DNA of 64,000 nt from JBIOHP01 sp044449065 (GCA_044449065.1 JBIOHP010000017.1:1-64000), one strand, 5' to 3'; counted from the first letter of the stretch, positions 45,399 to 55,032 are shown. Made by a program: numbers and translations. Notes: generated by a model not told the origin, from the sequence alone.

Positions 45399-46433
45399 TT
45401 ATTTAGGTTTTCCGGCTTGATTCCCTGTAGCTTTCGACGTGTCTTGCTCTTCGCGGATTTTTTTCAACTTTTGAACAGCGTGTAAATGTTCTTGGTAGGT
45501 TTTCGTAAATGTATGTCCACCCTTCCCGTTAGCCACAAAATAGAGATACGGGACTTTCTTTGGATGTAACGCAGCAAAAATCGATGCGCGTCCCGGATTA
45601 TTAACCGGTCCCGGGGGCATACCCCGGTGCAAGTAGGTATTATACGGGGATGGGATTTTCGTGTCGCCATGTTTCAAAACACGGGGACCATCGGTAATGA
45701 CATATTGAATTGTTGGATCCGCTTGCAAGGGGATACCCTTTTTTATGCGATTCATATACACGCCGGCAATGATAGCGCGCTCGGAATCAATACGGGTTTC
45801 TCCATCGATGATCGACGCAAGCGCAAGTATCTGTGTGAGCGTCATCTTTTTTGCCTGTGCCTGAACGGCAATCGAGTCGTTCCAATATTTCCAAAAATCC
45901 TGAACCATCGTCTGAACTATTACCCGTTCATCCGTCTGCCAATAAAATTTATAGGTGCTCGGTAAAAGGTAACCCTCCAGAGTTAGGCTCTCCGATCCAA
46001 ACTGTTTAGCAAGCACCGGGCTAATGACAAATGACATAAATTTCGATGAATCGATTCCCAGGTGCCGTCTGAATACCCTCGCCTGCCGTTGGGCAGTCAT
46101 CCCTTCAGGCACGGATACTGTTATCCATTCAACAGTAGTTCCGTAGCGCAGGTCTTCGAGTATATCGGTATTCGACATGCCGCTTTTAAAACGGTATTTT
46201 CCAATTTGGATGCGGGTGGTAAATTTCCTCCACCGTGCTGCAAGTTCGAAGAACAATTTATTTGATAAGACTCCTTTGGCTTCAAGGGTATCGGTGATTT
46301 GAGAAAAGTTTTCACCCCGTGATATTACAACTATCCGGTCTCCCTCGAAATTATTCGGCGCATAGAATAATAGATAGTAAAAGACAAGCGCAATGGCCGC
46401 TAATATTAAAACCGTATAGGAAAAACCCTTCAT
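45399..46433 (-). CDS. mltG: Endolytic transglycosylase MltG
   Basis: 344 residues. One N-terminal membrane segment (VLILAAIALVFYYLLFY), a LysM-like domain (about 30-105), then the YceG catalytic domain. The usual ASI-x-x-x-ET motif reads ASIIDGETR, with the catalytic glutamate as Glu212. Other motifs: GVYMNRIKKGIPLQADPT, SPYNTYLHRGMPPGPVNNPG and YLYFVANGKGGHTFTKT. It cuts nascent peptidoglycan strands at the inner membrane and sets glycan length. Its ATG overlaps the tsaD stop (ATGA), so the two are translationally coupled. Confidence 0.96.
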   Translation of the reverse strand: MKGFSYTVLILAAIALVFYYLLFYAPNNFEGDRIVVISRGENFSQITDTLEAKGVLSNKLFFELAARWRKFTTRIQIGKYRFKSGMSNTDILEDLRYGTTVEWITVSVPEGMTAQRQARVFRRHLGIDSSKFMSFVISPVLAKQFGSESLTLEGYLLPSTYKFYWQTDERVIVQTMVQDFWKYWNDSIAVQAQAKKMTLTQILALASIIDGETRIDSERAIIAGVYMNRIKKGIPLQADPTIQYVITDGPRVLKHGDTKIPSPYNTYLHRGMPPGPVNNPGRASIFAALHPKKVPYLYFVANGKGGHTFTKTYQEHLHAVQKLKKIREEQDTSKATGNQAGKPK

Positions 46434-47470
46434 AAGCTTATGTTTGCCACGGCATTGAGTTCATACGTTGATTTGAGTCCCATGTTGAATCTCATCCACC
46501 CGACCATTGCGATCATCGCGGCATTATCTGTGCAATATTCCATGGAGGGAATAAACAACCGGAATTTCTCTTTCTCTTGAAGATTTGTCAAACGGCGCTG
46601 GAGTTCTGAATTTGCCGAGACTCCACCGGCGATTGCAACATCACGGACTTTATATTTACGGACGGCTGTACTTATCTTACCGGATAACACGTCTACAATG
46701 GCTGCCTGAAAACTCGCGCTTAAATCTGCCAGTAATTTTGGATCGAGCGATTGCGGCTTTCCTTCTTTAGGCGCAAGCCCGTGATCACGAAGCCAGTAAA
46801 GCATGAATGTTTTTATACCGCTGAAACTAAAATCAAAACTTCCTTCGTCAAGAAACGACCTGGGGAATTTCACAAAAGAAGGGTTTCCTTCCTTTGCGAG
46901 TTTATCAATATAAGGACCGCCGGGGAATCCTAGGCCGAGCATTTTGGCAACTTTATCGAACGCTTCCCCCGCAGCGTCATCGAGTGTTTCGCCTAATAAT
47001 TCATGATCAAAAAGCGCTCGAACCAACACGAGCTGAGTATGTCCCCCTGACACGAGCAGACAAAGAAAAGGATATGCCGGTTTTGGATCATTAATAAAAT
47101 TAGAATACAAATGAGCTTCTAAATGGTTCACACCGATAACGGGAATATTTAAACTGTACGCCATTGCTTTTGCAAAATTTACACCGACAAGGAGCGCACC
47201 GATAAGTCCGGGTCCAAAGGTAACGGCAATACCGTTTAATTCTTCTTTGTTGACTCCTGATATCTTCAACGATTCATCCACAACTGGAACAATCAGCCGT
47301 TGATGCGCTCGGGATGCTAATTCTGGAACTACGCCGCCATATTTCCGGTGAACGAACTGGGAAGAGATAATATTCGATAATATCTCCCCATCCCGCATCA
47401 CAGCGGCGGATGTTTCATCGCACGACGATTCAATCCCGAGTATCACCATTGAATGCTCATTTGATTTCAT
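46430..47470 (-). CDS. tsaD: tRNA N6-adenosine threonylcarbamoyltransferase
   Basis: 346 residues. Opening ILGIESSCDETSAAV, metal-site motif NHLEAH (His116 and His120), VSGGHTQLV, GETLDDAAGEAFDKVAKML and AGGVSANSELQRRL, all as in TsaD/Gcp. It transfers the threonylcarbamoyl group to A37 of tRNAs that read ANN codons, with TsaB and TsaE (not in this window). ATG eight codons in (MVILGIES) is an equally good start. Coupled to mltG. Confidence 0.97.
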   Translation of the reverse strand: MKSNEHSMVILGIESSCDETSAAVMRDGEILSNIISSQFVHRKYGGVVPELASRAHQRLIVPVVDESLKISGVNKEELNGIAVTFGPGLIGALLVGVNFAKAMAYSLNIPVIGVNHLEAHLYSNFINDPKPAYPFLCLLVSGGHTQLVLVRALFDHELLGETLDDAAGEAFDKVAKMLGLGFPGGPYIDKLAKEGNPSFVKFPRSFLDEGSFDFSFSGIKTFMLYWLRDHGLAPKEGKPQSLDPKLLADLSASFQAAIVDVLSGKISTAVRKYKVRDVAIAGGVSANSELQRRLTNLQEKEKFRLFIPSMEYCTDNAAMIAMVGWMRFNMGLKSTYELNAVANISL

Positions 47471-47649
47471 GAAATTGTATTACTAATACGCAGGATATTT
47501 ATCTGGAGAAAAAAATAACCTATAATTTGTACTTGTATGATAGAAGTACTCGTGTTTGATCAGGTTGGGCAATTCAGGCGTTTCGTAATTGGAAAATTGA
47601 CGGCTTTAATCGATATTTCATTAAAATAATATACTAAATATCGTTAAAA

Positions 47650-48630
47650 ATGGAAAATTTTGTTATCCGGACTCATCAATTAAAAAAAATCTTTTCAAGC
47701 CGCGAGAAAGGAACGGCCCGTGACGTTGAAGCAGTTGCCGGCATAGATCTTGATGTGCAACAGAATGAAATTTTTGGTTTGCTGGGACCGAACGGAGCGG
47801 GGAAAACCACGGCAATGCGAATGCTCTGCACGCTCTTATCGCCAACTTCGGGGGATGCAACAGTGGTGGAATATGATCTTCAAACCCAACACCGACAGAT
47901 ACGTGGACATATCGGATACGTAAGTCAAAAAGGAGGAATGGAAAAACGCCAGACCGGCAGAGAAAATTTACTCCTTCAAGCGAGGTTATACGGAATGGAG
48001 CGAAGTAACGGGCAGAAGAGAGTAAATGAAGTAATTGAAGCGCTCGGTCTATCATCGTATGCAGATAGGAGGGCAAGCACCTATTCCGGCGGACAGAAAA
48101 GAATCTTCGATCTGGCTTCCGGGATCATCCATAAACCAAAATTACTCTTTCTCGATGAACCGACGACAGGTCTCGACCCGCACAGCAGGACGCGGGTTTG
48201 GGAAGAAGTGAAAAAACTCCACCGGGAAGGAACGGCAATCTTCCTGACAACTCATTATCTTGAAGAAGCCGATATGCTTTGCAGCCGCGTAGCAATAATC
48301 GATTACGGTAAAATTGTCGCTCTTGATAACCCGGCGCAGCTCAAACATCAGATTTCGGGAGATAGCATCATATTAGGATTTGAAAGACCCGATTATGCTC
48401 TCAAAGCGATGAACATTTTACAAACGCAATCATTTATCGATAATGTCCAAAATAACGAAACAGCATTGTCATTCTACGTTACAAACGGTGACGAGGCGAT
48501 GCCGCTTATTATGAACATCGTTCATCAAAACGATATACCCCTAAAAACAATTCAGCTTGCAAGACCCACACTGGATGATGTATTTCTGAAACTTACCGGA
48601 AGAACAATGCGGGAATCCGCGGAGGAATGA
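47650..48630 (+). CDS. ABC exporter ATP-binding protein (ABC-2/DrrA type)
   Basis: 326 residues. Walker A GPNGAGKTT (46-54), signature YSGGQKR (about 142), Walker B LLFLDEPTTGLDP, switch His in LTTHYLEEADML. A C-terminal extension of about 90 residues after the ATPase core is typical of DrrA/NatA-like exporters. The permease gene follows four bases later. Substrate unknown. Confidence 0.95.
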   Translation: MENFVIRTHQLKKIFSSREKGTARDVEAVAGIDLDVQQNEIFGLLGPNGAGKTTAMRMLCTLLSPTSGDATVVEYDLQTQHRQIRGHIGYVSQKGGMEKRQTGRENLLLQARLYGMERSNGQKRVNEVIEALGLSSYADRRASTYSGGQKRIFDLASGIIHKPKLLFLDEPTTGLDPHSRTRVWEEVKKLHREGTAIFLTTHYLEEADMLCSRVAIIDYGKIVALDNPAQLKHQISGDSIILGFERPDYALKAMNILQTQSFIDNVQNNETALSFYVTNGDEAMPLIMNIVHQNDIPLKTIQLARPTLDDVFLKLTGRTMRESAEE

Positions 48631-48634
48631 AAAT

Positions 48635-49399
48635 ATGAAAAAAAATTTCATCGATATTTATTTATTATTAACTTCGGAATCGACTCTGCATATGCGGGAA
48701 CCGATTTGGGTATTCGTTGGCATCTTTGAACCGCTCACATATTTGCTTCTATTTGCCCCGTTTCTGAACGGAGTCAAAACGATGCCGGGGTTTCCATCGG
48801 AAAATGTAATCCAATTTTTTGCCCCCGGTCTCCTTATTATGACTGCGCTGTTCGGGGCAAGCTACGTTGGATTCGGATTGCTCGATAAAGTTGAATCAGG
48901 GGTGCTCGAAAGATACCGCGTTACACCGATCAGCCGCCTTTCTCTCGTCCTCGGTTATCTCTTAGAGAATGCGCTTGTCCTCCTTGTTCAGAGTTTTATC
49001 CTGCTTGTTTGTTCTCTCTTTTTCGGGTTACAATTTCATCTATTAGGATTAATCCTATTGTTCATTCTTGTACTGCTTATCGGGATCGTGATGTCATCCG
49101 CTTCTTGCGCCTTATCATTGATTCTTAAAGACGGCGGAATTTTAGCAAGCGTCATAAATTTTGTCATCCTACCCGTTTATATATTATCGGGTATCATGCT
49201 CCCGTTAAAATTCGCTCCCTCGGTTATACAAACAGTAGCTCTTTTTAATCCTTTTTATTATGCTGTTACTGCCTCCCGGTCCTTGATCGACGGAATTATT
49301 ATTGAACCATCTGTTTTTGCTGGATTTGGACTATTTGCGGTACTTGCAGTCTTCTCATTGATTTGGTTTATTAAAATTATGCAGGATACGGTTTCATAA
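48635..49399 (+). CDS. ABC-2 type permease
   Basis: 254 residues, six membrane segments. Motif VESGVLERYRVTPISRLSLV lies in the cytoplasmic loop typical of ABC-2 exporters, and a VILPVYILSGIMLPL stretch precedes the last segment. It forms a simple exporter with the ATPase at 47650-48630. Drug, lipid or polysaccharide export are all possible. Confidence 0.94.
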   Translation: MKKNFIDIYLLLTSESTLHMREPIWVFVGIFEPLTYLLLFAPFLNGVKTMPGFPSENVIQFFAPGLLIMTALFGASYVGFGLLDKVESGVLERYRVTPISRLSLVLGYLLENALVLLVQSFILLVCSLFFGLQFHLLGLILLFILVLLIGIVMSSASCALSLILKDGGILASVINFVILPVYILSGIMLPLKFAPSVIQTVALFNPFYYAVTASRSLIDGIIIEPSVFAGFGLFAVLAVFSLIWFIKIMQDTVS

Positions 49400-49525
49400 A
49401 AGCTAATTGCCTGAGCAGAAAATATTTAGCTACATTCTCGAAAATTTTATTGATTTGCAAACATTTTTAGTTTTTCCTATCTTATATACCGTCAATTTCA
49501 ATAATATTCATTCTATTCAAGCATC

Positions 49526-50719
49526 ATGCCCGAGAATCAGGGAATAGATCTCTCGAAATTAAGAATTCAGCACGAAAATCCAGCTCCGTCGAGTTACGAA
49601 CCGAAGAAGAAACGATCGCCACTTTTGTTCGGGTTGCTTGCAGTTGTCATCCTCGCGGCGATTTTCATTGTATATAAAATCAGCGCGACTCCAGGCCGTG
49701 AAGTTGAAGCGGTCGGTGTAACTCTCCTTACCCCGAGCACCGGCAGTTCACTCCTCACTGCAAGCGGTTATGTTGTTGCTCAGCGCAAAGCTGAAGTAGC
49801 GTCGAAAGCAACGGGTAGATTAGTTTTTCTTGGATATCGCGAAGGAGATAAGGTTAAAAAAGGCGATGTGATAGCTCGAATTGAAAGCTCCGACATGGAA
49901 GCTGCCCTTGCACAGGCAAAAGCAAATCTGGGTGTGGCGCATGCAGAACTCAACGATGCTTCGCAGTCGCTCGATCGCGTCAAAAAGATGTTCGCCAGAA
50001 ATTTAGCATCGCAAGCTGATGTTGACGCAGGGCAATTTCGTTATGATCGTGTTATTGCATCTATTGCATCCACAGAAGCCGGAGTTGAAGCAGCCAAAGT
50101 AAATCTGGAAAATACTTTTATCCGTGCTCCATTTGATGGGACAATATTAACCAAGAACGCCGACGTCGGTGAAGTAGTTGCGCCTTTCGCTGCGGGAGCC
50201 AGCTCTCGCGTCGCTGTGGTTACGCTTGCTGATATGTCGTCGTTGGAAGTGGAAGCCGACGTCTCCGAATCAAATTTGGAAAAGGTTTCAATTAATCAAC
50301 CGTGTGAAATATCACTCGACGCCTACCCGGATCGGAAATATAAAGGATCCGTCGCTAAGATAGTTCCGACAGCGGACCGCGCAAAAGCCACGGTGATGAC
50401 CAAAATAAAATTTGATAAGTTAGACAATTATGTGTTGCCGGAGATGAGCTGCAAGGCGCGTTTCCTGACACAAACTATCACGAATACGGAACAACAAATT
50501 CCCATCCCAACGATACCGCTTTCAGCCATGACTACCAGGAATGGAAAAAGAATCGTATTTGTTATTAACGATAATCGCATCACGGAAACCCCGGTAGAAA
50601 CGGGTGAGATTTCTGGTCAACTGGTTGAAATCAAAAACGGCGTATCCGTCAATGACAAAATTGTTAACAAACCGACGGATGATTTGCAAAGCGGGATGAA
50701 AGTCAAAATTAAAGGATAG
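49526..50719 (+). CDS. MacA-like periplasmic adaptor (membrane fusion protein)
   Basis: 397 residues. A cytoplasmic N-terminus, one membrane segment (LLFGLLAVVILAAIFIVYKI, about 33-52), a lipoyl/barrel-sandwich half (SGYVVAQRKAEVASKATGRL ... GDVIARI), a coiled-coil hairpin (AALAQAKANLGVAHAELNDA ... QADVDAGQFRYDRVIA), the second half (FIRAPFDGTILTKNADVGEV), and a beta-barrel domain. It links an inner-membrane ABC pump to an outer-membrane factor. It leads the operon with the genes at 50819, 51499 and 52663. Confidence 0.92.
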   Translation: MPENQGIDLSKLRIQHENPAPSSYEPKKKRSPLLFGLLAVVILAAIFIVYKISATPGREVEAVGVTLLTPSTGSSLLTASGYVVAQRKAEVASKATGRLVFLGYREGDKVKKGDVIARIESSDMEAALAQAKANLGVAHAELNDASQSLDRVKKMFARNLASQADVDAGQFRYDRVIASIASTEAGVEAAKVNLENTFIRAPFDGTILTKNADVGEVVAPFAAGASSRVAVVTLADMSSLEVEADVSESNLEKVSINQPCEISLDAYPDRKYKGSVAKIVPTADRAKATVMTKIKFDKLDNYVLPEMSCKARFLTQTITNTEQQIPIPTIPLSAMTTRNGKRIVFVINDNRITETPVETGEISGQLVEIKNGVSVNDKIVNKPTDDLQSGMKVKIKG

Positions 50720-50818
50720 TTTCAACGTGAGTTAATTACAGCAAATAGGTAAACGAATGGTTACAGTAATTAAGAATTCAAGACAACTAACGGTTAATAC
50801 CATAGGGAAAAACTGATC

Positions 50819-51487
50819 ATGGCATTAGTATCGATACAGAACGTTTCGAAATCATACTGGAGGGATTCGATGGAAATCCCTGTCCTAAAAAATATTAGCT
50901 GTGAAATAGCCGAAGGGGAATTTCTCGGATTGATGGGACCATCCGGATCCGGCAAGACAACCCTGTTAAATCTCATCGCCGGTATCGATAAATCCACAGA
51001 CGGGAAAATAGTTATCGCGGGAACAGAGGTGTCCGGCTTGAATGAATCCCAGCTTGCTAAATGGCGTTCACGCACGGTGGGATTCATATTTCAATTTTAC
51101 AATCTCCTCCCCGTCTTAACCGCTTTTGAAAACGTGGAGCTTCCGCTTCTCCTCTCCAAACTATCAAAGAAACAGAGAAGGGAACACGTAGAGCTGGCGC
51201 TGAATGTAGTCGGACTTGGCGATAGAATGAAACACTATCCCAAACAGCTTTCCGGTGGTCAGGAACAGCGCGTCGCTATTGCGCGCGCAATCGTTACCGA
51301 TCCAACATTGTTGGTTGCCGATGAACCGACGGGCGATCTCGATAAAGTCTCCGCCGAAGAAATCTTAAAACTCATCGAGCGGCTGAATACGGAATTTAAA
51401 AAAACGATCATCATGGTGACACACGACCCCCGCGCCGCAGAACGTGCGCATCTTGTCCGCCATCTTGATAAAGGTGAACTCACCTGA
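50819..51487 (+). CDS. ABC transporter ATP-binding protein (MacB/LolD type)
   Basis: 222 residues. Walker A GPSGSGKTT (41-49), signature LSGGQEQRVAIARAI, Walker B LLVADEPTGDLD, switch His in IIMVTHDPRAAE. This is the LolD/MacB/FtsE subclass that drives FtsX-like permeases and powers periplasmic work without moving substrate through the membrane. The first permease starts 11 bases downstream. Confidence 0.96.
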   Translation: MALVSIQNVSKSYWRDSMEIPVLKNISCEIAEGEFLGLMGPSGSGKTTLLNLIAGIDKSTDGKIVIAGTEVSGLNESQLAKWRSRTVGFIFQFYNLLPVLTAFENVELPLLLSKLSKKQRREHVELALNVVGLGDRMKHYPKQLSGGQEQRVAIARAIVTDPTLLVADEPTGDLDKVSAEEILKLIERLNTEFKKTIIMVTHDPRAAERAHLVRHLDKGELT

Positions 51488-51498
51488 GGAAATGATCT

Positions 51499-52659
51499 AT
51501 GCGCGTACTTAAACTCATACTCAAAAATATGCTCAGGCATAAGCTGCGGACTACCCTGACCGTGATCGGGATAGCGGTTACGGTTCTTGCCTTCAACCTG
51601 ATGCGAACGGTGATAAGCTCATGGAATTCCGGCGTCCAGGAATCTGCAGCAAATCGTCTCGCGACTGTTCAGAAGGTATCATTCATTTATCCTTTGCCCC
51701 TTGCTTATCGCGATCAAATACTGAAACTCCCCGGTGTGAAACGGATTACGTTTGCGAACTGGTTCGCGGGAGTTTATATAGATAAAAACCAGTTTTTCGC
51801 GAGGTTTGCGGTTGAACCGGAAACGTTTTTTGACGTCTATCCTGAGTATGTAATCACTCCTGAAGTTAGAAATAAATTTATCAGTCAGCGGAATGCATGT
51901 ATCGTGGGCCTTAAAACTGCAAGAGATTACAAACTAAAAGTCGGCGACCTGATGAACATCGATGGCGATATTTATCCCGGGAAATGGCAGATGGAAATCG
52001 TTGGATTCTATCATGGCAAAAATGAAAACATCGATGAAACCGCCATGATGTTTAACTGGAATTATCTCAATGAACAGGTTAAACAAACGCAGCCCACAAG
52101 GGCGAACCATGTCGGATGGTACATTGAAGAAATCGATAATCCTGCAAACCGGGCTTCTATCTCGCTCGGAATCGATAACTTGTTTGCGAATTCCCCCGCG
52201 GAGACAAAAACCCAGAGCGAAAAAGAATTTCAGCAAAGCTTTGTTTCGATGTCCGGAGCGATTATTTCCGCAATTAATATCGTCTCGTATGTGATTATTG
52301 GAATCATCCTCCTCATACTTACCAATACGATGGTAATGACTGCCCGCGAACGGGTACGGGAATATGCCGTATTGAAAACGCTCGGCTTTTCATCGATTCA
52401 TATTTTTGGTTTAATCGCCGGTGAATCATTGTTCATATCATGTATCGGCGGTGCAATTGGCATGGCGGTCACCTTTCCTGCGTGCCGGGGGATCTATCGT
52501 AATCTTCCCCCCGGGTGGTTCCCTGTTTTCAATATTGAACCGATGACAATCGTATTTGCCGTCCTTACCGTGATTCTTGCTGGAGTTATTTCTTCCATGT
52601 TCCCGATTTACCGAGCTCTCCATATGAAAATTGTCGACGGACTACGTCAGATCGGATAG
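51499..52659 (+). CDS. FtsX/MacB-type ABC permease, first of two
   Basis: 386 residues. One N-terminal membrane segment after the cytoplasmic LKLILKNMLRHKLRTTLTVI, a large periplasmic MacB_PCD domain (about 45-245), then three C-terminal segments (IVSYVIIGIILLILTNTMVM, LIAGESLFISCIGGAIGMAV, MTIVFAVLTVILAGVISSMF). The loop motif ARERVREYAVLKTLGFS is typical. It is separate from its ATPase, unlike E. coli MacB, and is followed by a second permease. Confidence 0.94.
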   Translation: MRVLKLILKNMLRHKLRTTLTVIGIAVTVLAFNLMRTVISSWNSGVQESAANRLATVQKVSFIYPLPLAYRDQILKLPGVKRITFANWFAGVYIDKNQFFARFAVEPETFFDVYPEYVITPEVRNKFISQRNACIVGLKTARDYKLKVGDLMNIDGDIYPGKWQMEIVGFYHGKNENIDETAMMFNWNYLNEQVKQTQPTRANHVGWYIEEIDNPANRASISLGIDNLFANSPAETKTQSEKEFQQSFVSMSGAIISAINIVSYVIIGIILLILTNTMVMTARERVREYAVLKTLGFSSIHIFGLIAGESLFISCIGGAIGMAVTFPACRGIYRNLPPGWFPVFNIEPMTIVFAVLTVILAGVISSMFPIYRALHMKIVDGLRQIG

Positions 52660-52662
52660 CGA

Positions 52663-53832
52663 ATGAAAATACCACTCAGTTATACCGTACGCAGTTTATG
52701 GACAAGGAGATTGACTACAGCCCTGACTATCGGGGGATTATCGCTTGTCGTTTTCGTCTTTGCGGCAGTGCTCATGCTTGCGAACGGTATTGAAAAAACT
52801 TTAATCGATACCGGTTCTGATGATAATGTGATGGTCTTAAGAAAATCAGCGACGGCAGAATTAATGAGCCAGATCGACCGCGACGCCGTTGAGATCATTA
52901 AAGCTTATCCTGAAGTCGGCGTCACATCCGATGGTAAACCCTTTGCCGCAAACGAACTTTTTGTTCTAATTAATATTCTTAAAAAAGGTTCGAACGATAT
53001 GGGGAACATCACCACGCGGGGTATCACTCCTCAATCGTTGCAGCTTCGACCCTGGATCAAGCTCATCCAGGGAAGGATGTTAACATTTGGTTCTTCGGAG
53101 ATTATTATCGGTTCAAACATCGCCAAGCGATTCCAGGGTTGTGAAATTGGGAACCGGATGAAATTCGCCCAAAATTATTGGACGATTGTCGGAATTTTCG
53201 ACGGCAATAGCACAGGATTCGATTCTGAGATTTGGGGAGACGTTGAACAGATGATGCCCGCCTTCGGCAGACCCGTGTATTCCTCGGTGACAATACACCT
53301 TCGGAACCGGAGCGATTATGAATCGATCCGGGATAAAGTCGAAGCGGATCGCAGGATTAATTATCTCGAGATCAAACACGAAAAAGCGTACTATGCCGAA
53401 CAATCACAGTTCATGTCGGTTTTCATCCGGGTCCTCGGCACGGCTATAACTATTATATTCAGTTTTGGAGCGATGATCGGCGCGATGATAACGATGTACG
53501 CCTCTGTTGCAAACAGGACTGTAGAGATCGGAACCCTGCGCGCCCTGGGATTCCGACGCAGAAATATTTTATCCGCCTTTCTTATCGAATCCATCTTCCT
53601 TGCGATAATCGCCTCCATCATCGGACTAATCGGCGCGTCATTTTTGCAATTTTTTGTTATCTCCACGTTGAATTTCAATACGTTTGCCGAACTGGCATTC
53701 GGTTTCGATATGTCAACGAATATTATTCTTGCAACATTTATTTTCGCAATTATTATGGGTATCGTGGGTGGTTTTTTGCCCGCTGTTCGCGCCGCACGAT
53801 TAAATATTGTTAATGCGTTGCGTTCTGCGTAA
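52663..53832 (+). CDS. FtsX/MacB-type ABC permease, second of two
   Basis: 389 residues with the same plan: N-terminal segment (LTIGGLSLVVFVFAAVLMLA), MacB_PCD domain, three C-terminal segments, loop motif NRTVEIGTLRALGFRRRNI. Starts three bases after the previous gene. Two different permeases for one ATPase suggest a heterodimeric pump. Confidence 0.94.
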   Translation: MKIPLSYTVRSLWTRRLTTALTIGGLSLVVFVFAAVLMLANGIEKTLIDTGSDDNVMVLRKSATAELMSQIDRDAVEIIKAYPEVGVTSDGKPFAANELFVLINILKKGSNDMGNITTRGITPQSLQLRPWIKLIQGRMLTFGSSEIIIGSNIAKRFQGCEIGNRMKFAQNYWTIVGIFDGNSTGFDSEIWGDVEQMMPAFGRPVYSSVTIHLRNRSDYESIRDKVEADRRINYLEIKHEKAYYAEQSQFMSVFIRVLGTAITIIFSFGAMIGAMITMYASVANRTVEIGTLRALGFRRRNILSAFLIESIFLAIIASIIGLIGASFLQFFVISTLNFNTFAELAFGFDMSTNIILATFIFAIIMGIVGGFLPAVRAARLNIVNALRSA

Positions 53833-53927
53833 TCTCCGCGAAACTACAGAAACTCTGGTAAGCATACGGAGGTTATACAAAGGATACCATTTGATTATAT
53901 TCGTTAACTATGGATAAGGGAAAAATT

Positions 53928-54407
53928 ATGTTACGATACAACAAGGTTCTCATATTTACACTAACGATTATCGCTTCCATGTTCCTCTGGCTCAATTCTG
54001 CACGGGCTCAAAGAACCGGCAGCGGTGTCGGAATCATAGTCGGCGAACCGACAGGGTTATCGGGAAAATTCTGGGTGAATCAAATATCCGCTGTCGACGT
54101 TGGGCTTGCGTGGTCGTTCATCGACGAGGGATCGTTCCATGTCCATGCCGATTATTTATGGCATTCCTACAACGATTTCAGAACTGAAGATTACATTGCA
54201 ATTTACTATGGCATTGGAGGAAGAATAAAAACCTCCACCTCCGGCGGCGGACGCCTCGGCGTCCGGGGCACGATTGGTCTTGATTTCTTTTTAAAGGATG
54301 CTCCGTTTGACGCCTTCATTGAAGCCGCGCCGATAATGGACCTCACCCCGAAAACTGATCTATCGTTCAACGGCGGGGTTGGTTTCAGGTTCTTTTTTAA
54401 TAAGTAA
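53928..54407 (+). CDS. Small outer-membrane beta-barrel protein
   Basis: The frame opens at ATG 53910, but ATG 53928 has an AAGGGA site at the right distance and starts the signal peptide (VLIFTLTIIASMFLWLNSARAQ). About 138 mature residues form alternating strands (GIIVGEPTGLSGKFWVN, AVDVGLAWSF, FHVHADYLWHSY, IAIYYGIGGRI, RLGVRGTIGLDFFL, DLSFNGGVGFRFFFN), an eight-stranded barrel ending in an aromatic strand. It resembles DUF3996-type barrels. It follows the MacAB-like operon by 95 bases, and could depend on it or be independent. Confidence 0.78.
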   Translation: MLRYNKVLIFTLTIIASMFLWLNSARAQRTGSGVGIIVGEPTGLSGKFWVNQISAVDVGLAWSFIDEGSFHVHADYLWHSYNDFRTEDYIAIYYGIGGRIKTSTSGGGRLGVRGTIGLDFFLKDAPFDAFIEAAPIMDLTPKTDLSFNGGVGFRFFFNK

Positions 54408-54422
54408 TAACATTGCGCTTGT

Positions 54423-54463
54423 CCTCCTCTTCGGAGGGGGACGCGATGCGCTTTTTGCATCGC
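54423..54463. repeat. Two adjacent GC-rich hairpins after the barrel gene
   Basis: CCTCC/GGAGG (54423-54437) and GCGATGC/GCATCGC (54443-54463). May act as a terminator for the barrel gene, although there is no clear T-run. Confidence 0.5.
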
Positions 54464-54506
54464 AGGGGGTCTAATAAACCTACAGAGAACCGTGAATTTT
54501 TATCAA

Positions 54507-54640
54507 TCAGTTTTTCTGATGGTTTTTGTACACTTCGAGGACATCGCCGAAACGGTTGGTAGTGTATTTATAAAGAACAGTAAATTCTCTAATTCCACCA
54601 AAACCATTATCAATTTCACTCTGGAGATTATACCATGAAA
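54507..54640 (-). pseudogene. Possible short protein remnant
   Basis: The minus strand reads a protein-like stretch of about 42 residues (YNLQSEIDNGFGGIREFTV then LYKYTTNRFGDVLEVY) ending in TGA, with no plausible start, overlapping the leader of the small plus-strand gene at 54635. It looks like the C-terminal tail of an exported protein, but the family was not recognised. Confidence 0.25.
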
Positions 54641-54814
54641 ACAGAAAACGAAAATTTAATGACAGCCGGCAACATTGCCAAAGCGCTCGCCGTATCCGAT
54701 ACAAAAGTAAAAAAAGCCATCACCAATCTCGGCATTAAACCGGTCGCAAAGAAAGGCGTTTGTAATTACTACTCGAAGGATATCATCCCTAAAATTAAGT
54801 CATCGTTGAAGTAG
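54635..54814 (+). CDS. Small putative DNA-binding protein (59 aa)
   Basis: 59 residues, ATG with CTGGAGA upstream. The sequence has a MerR/excisionase-like winged-helix feel: an opening LMTAGNIAKALAVSDTKVKK (helix-turn-helix, residues 8-27), then ITNLGIKPVAKKGVCNYYS and a final IPKIKSSLK helix. Lysine-rich and cytoplasmic. It sits 247 bases upstream of the RAYT gene end, on the opposite strand, next to the REP cluster; a functional link is only a guess. Confidence 0.72.
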   Translation: MKTENENLMTAGNIAKALAVSDTKVKKAITNLGIKPVAKKGVCNYYSKDIIPKIKSSLK

Positions 54815-54828
54815 TTGCTCAGTTGTTA

Positions 54829-55032
54829 AACGAAATTTATTTCGTTTGAGGGTTAAGCGATATATACCCGTTGAACGAAATTTATTTCTTTTAGAAAATT
54901 AGCCGGATGTACCTGTTGAACGAAATTCATTTCGTTCAGTAGTTAATTTGTATTCATTCAAATAAAATATTGCGGTTATTAAGCACAAACGAGATAAATC
55001 TCGTTCAACGTGTACCACGAAATTTATTTCGT
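54829..55032. repeat. REP hairpin cluster left of the RAYT gene, five units
   Basis: Units at 54829-54846, 54874-54891 (one stem mismatch), 54919-54936, 54988-55005 and 55017-55032. Core AACGAAAT-nn-ATTTCGTT, or the sister form AACGAGAT-nn-ATCTCGTT at 54988. GTTG stands directly before the stem in the second and third (as CAAC after the stem in the fourth, which is inverted). The first has GTTA. Confidence 0.88.

Noticed and set aside
54829..55032. CRISPR array
   Set aside because: Units are palindromic, irregularly spaced, in both orientations and linked to a RAYT; no cas genes and no uniform spacers.
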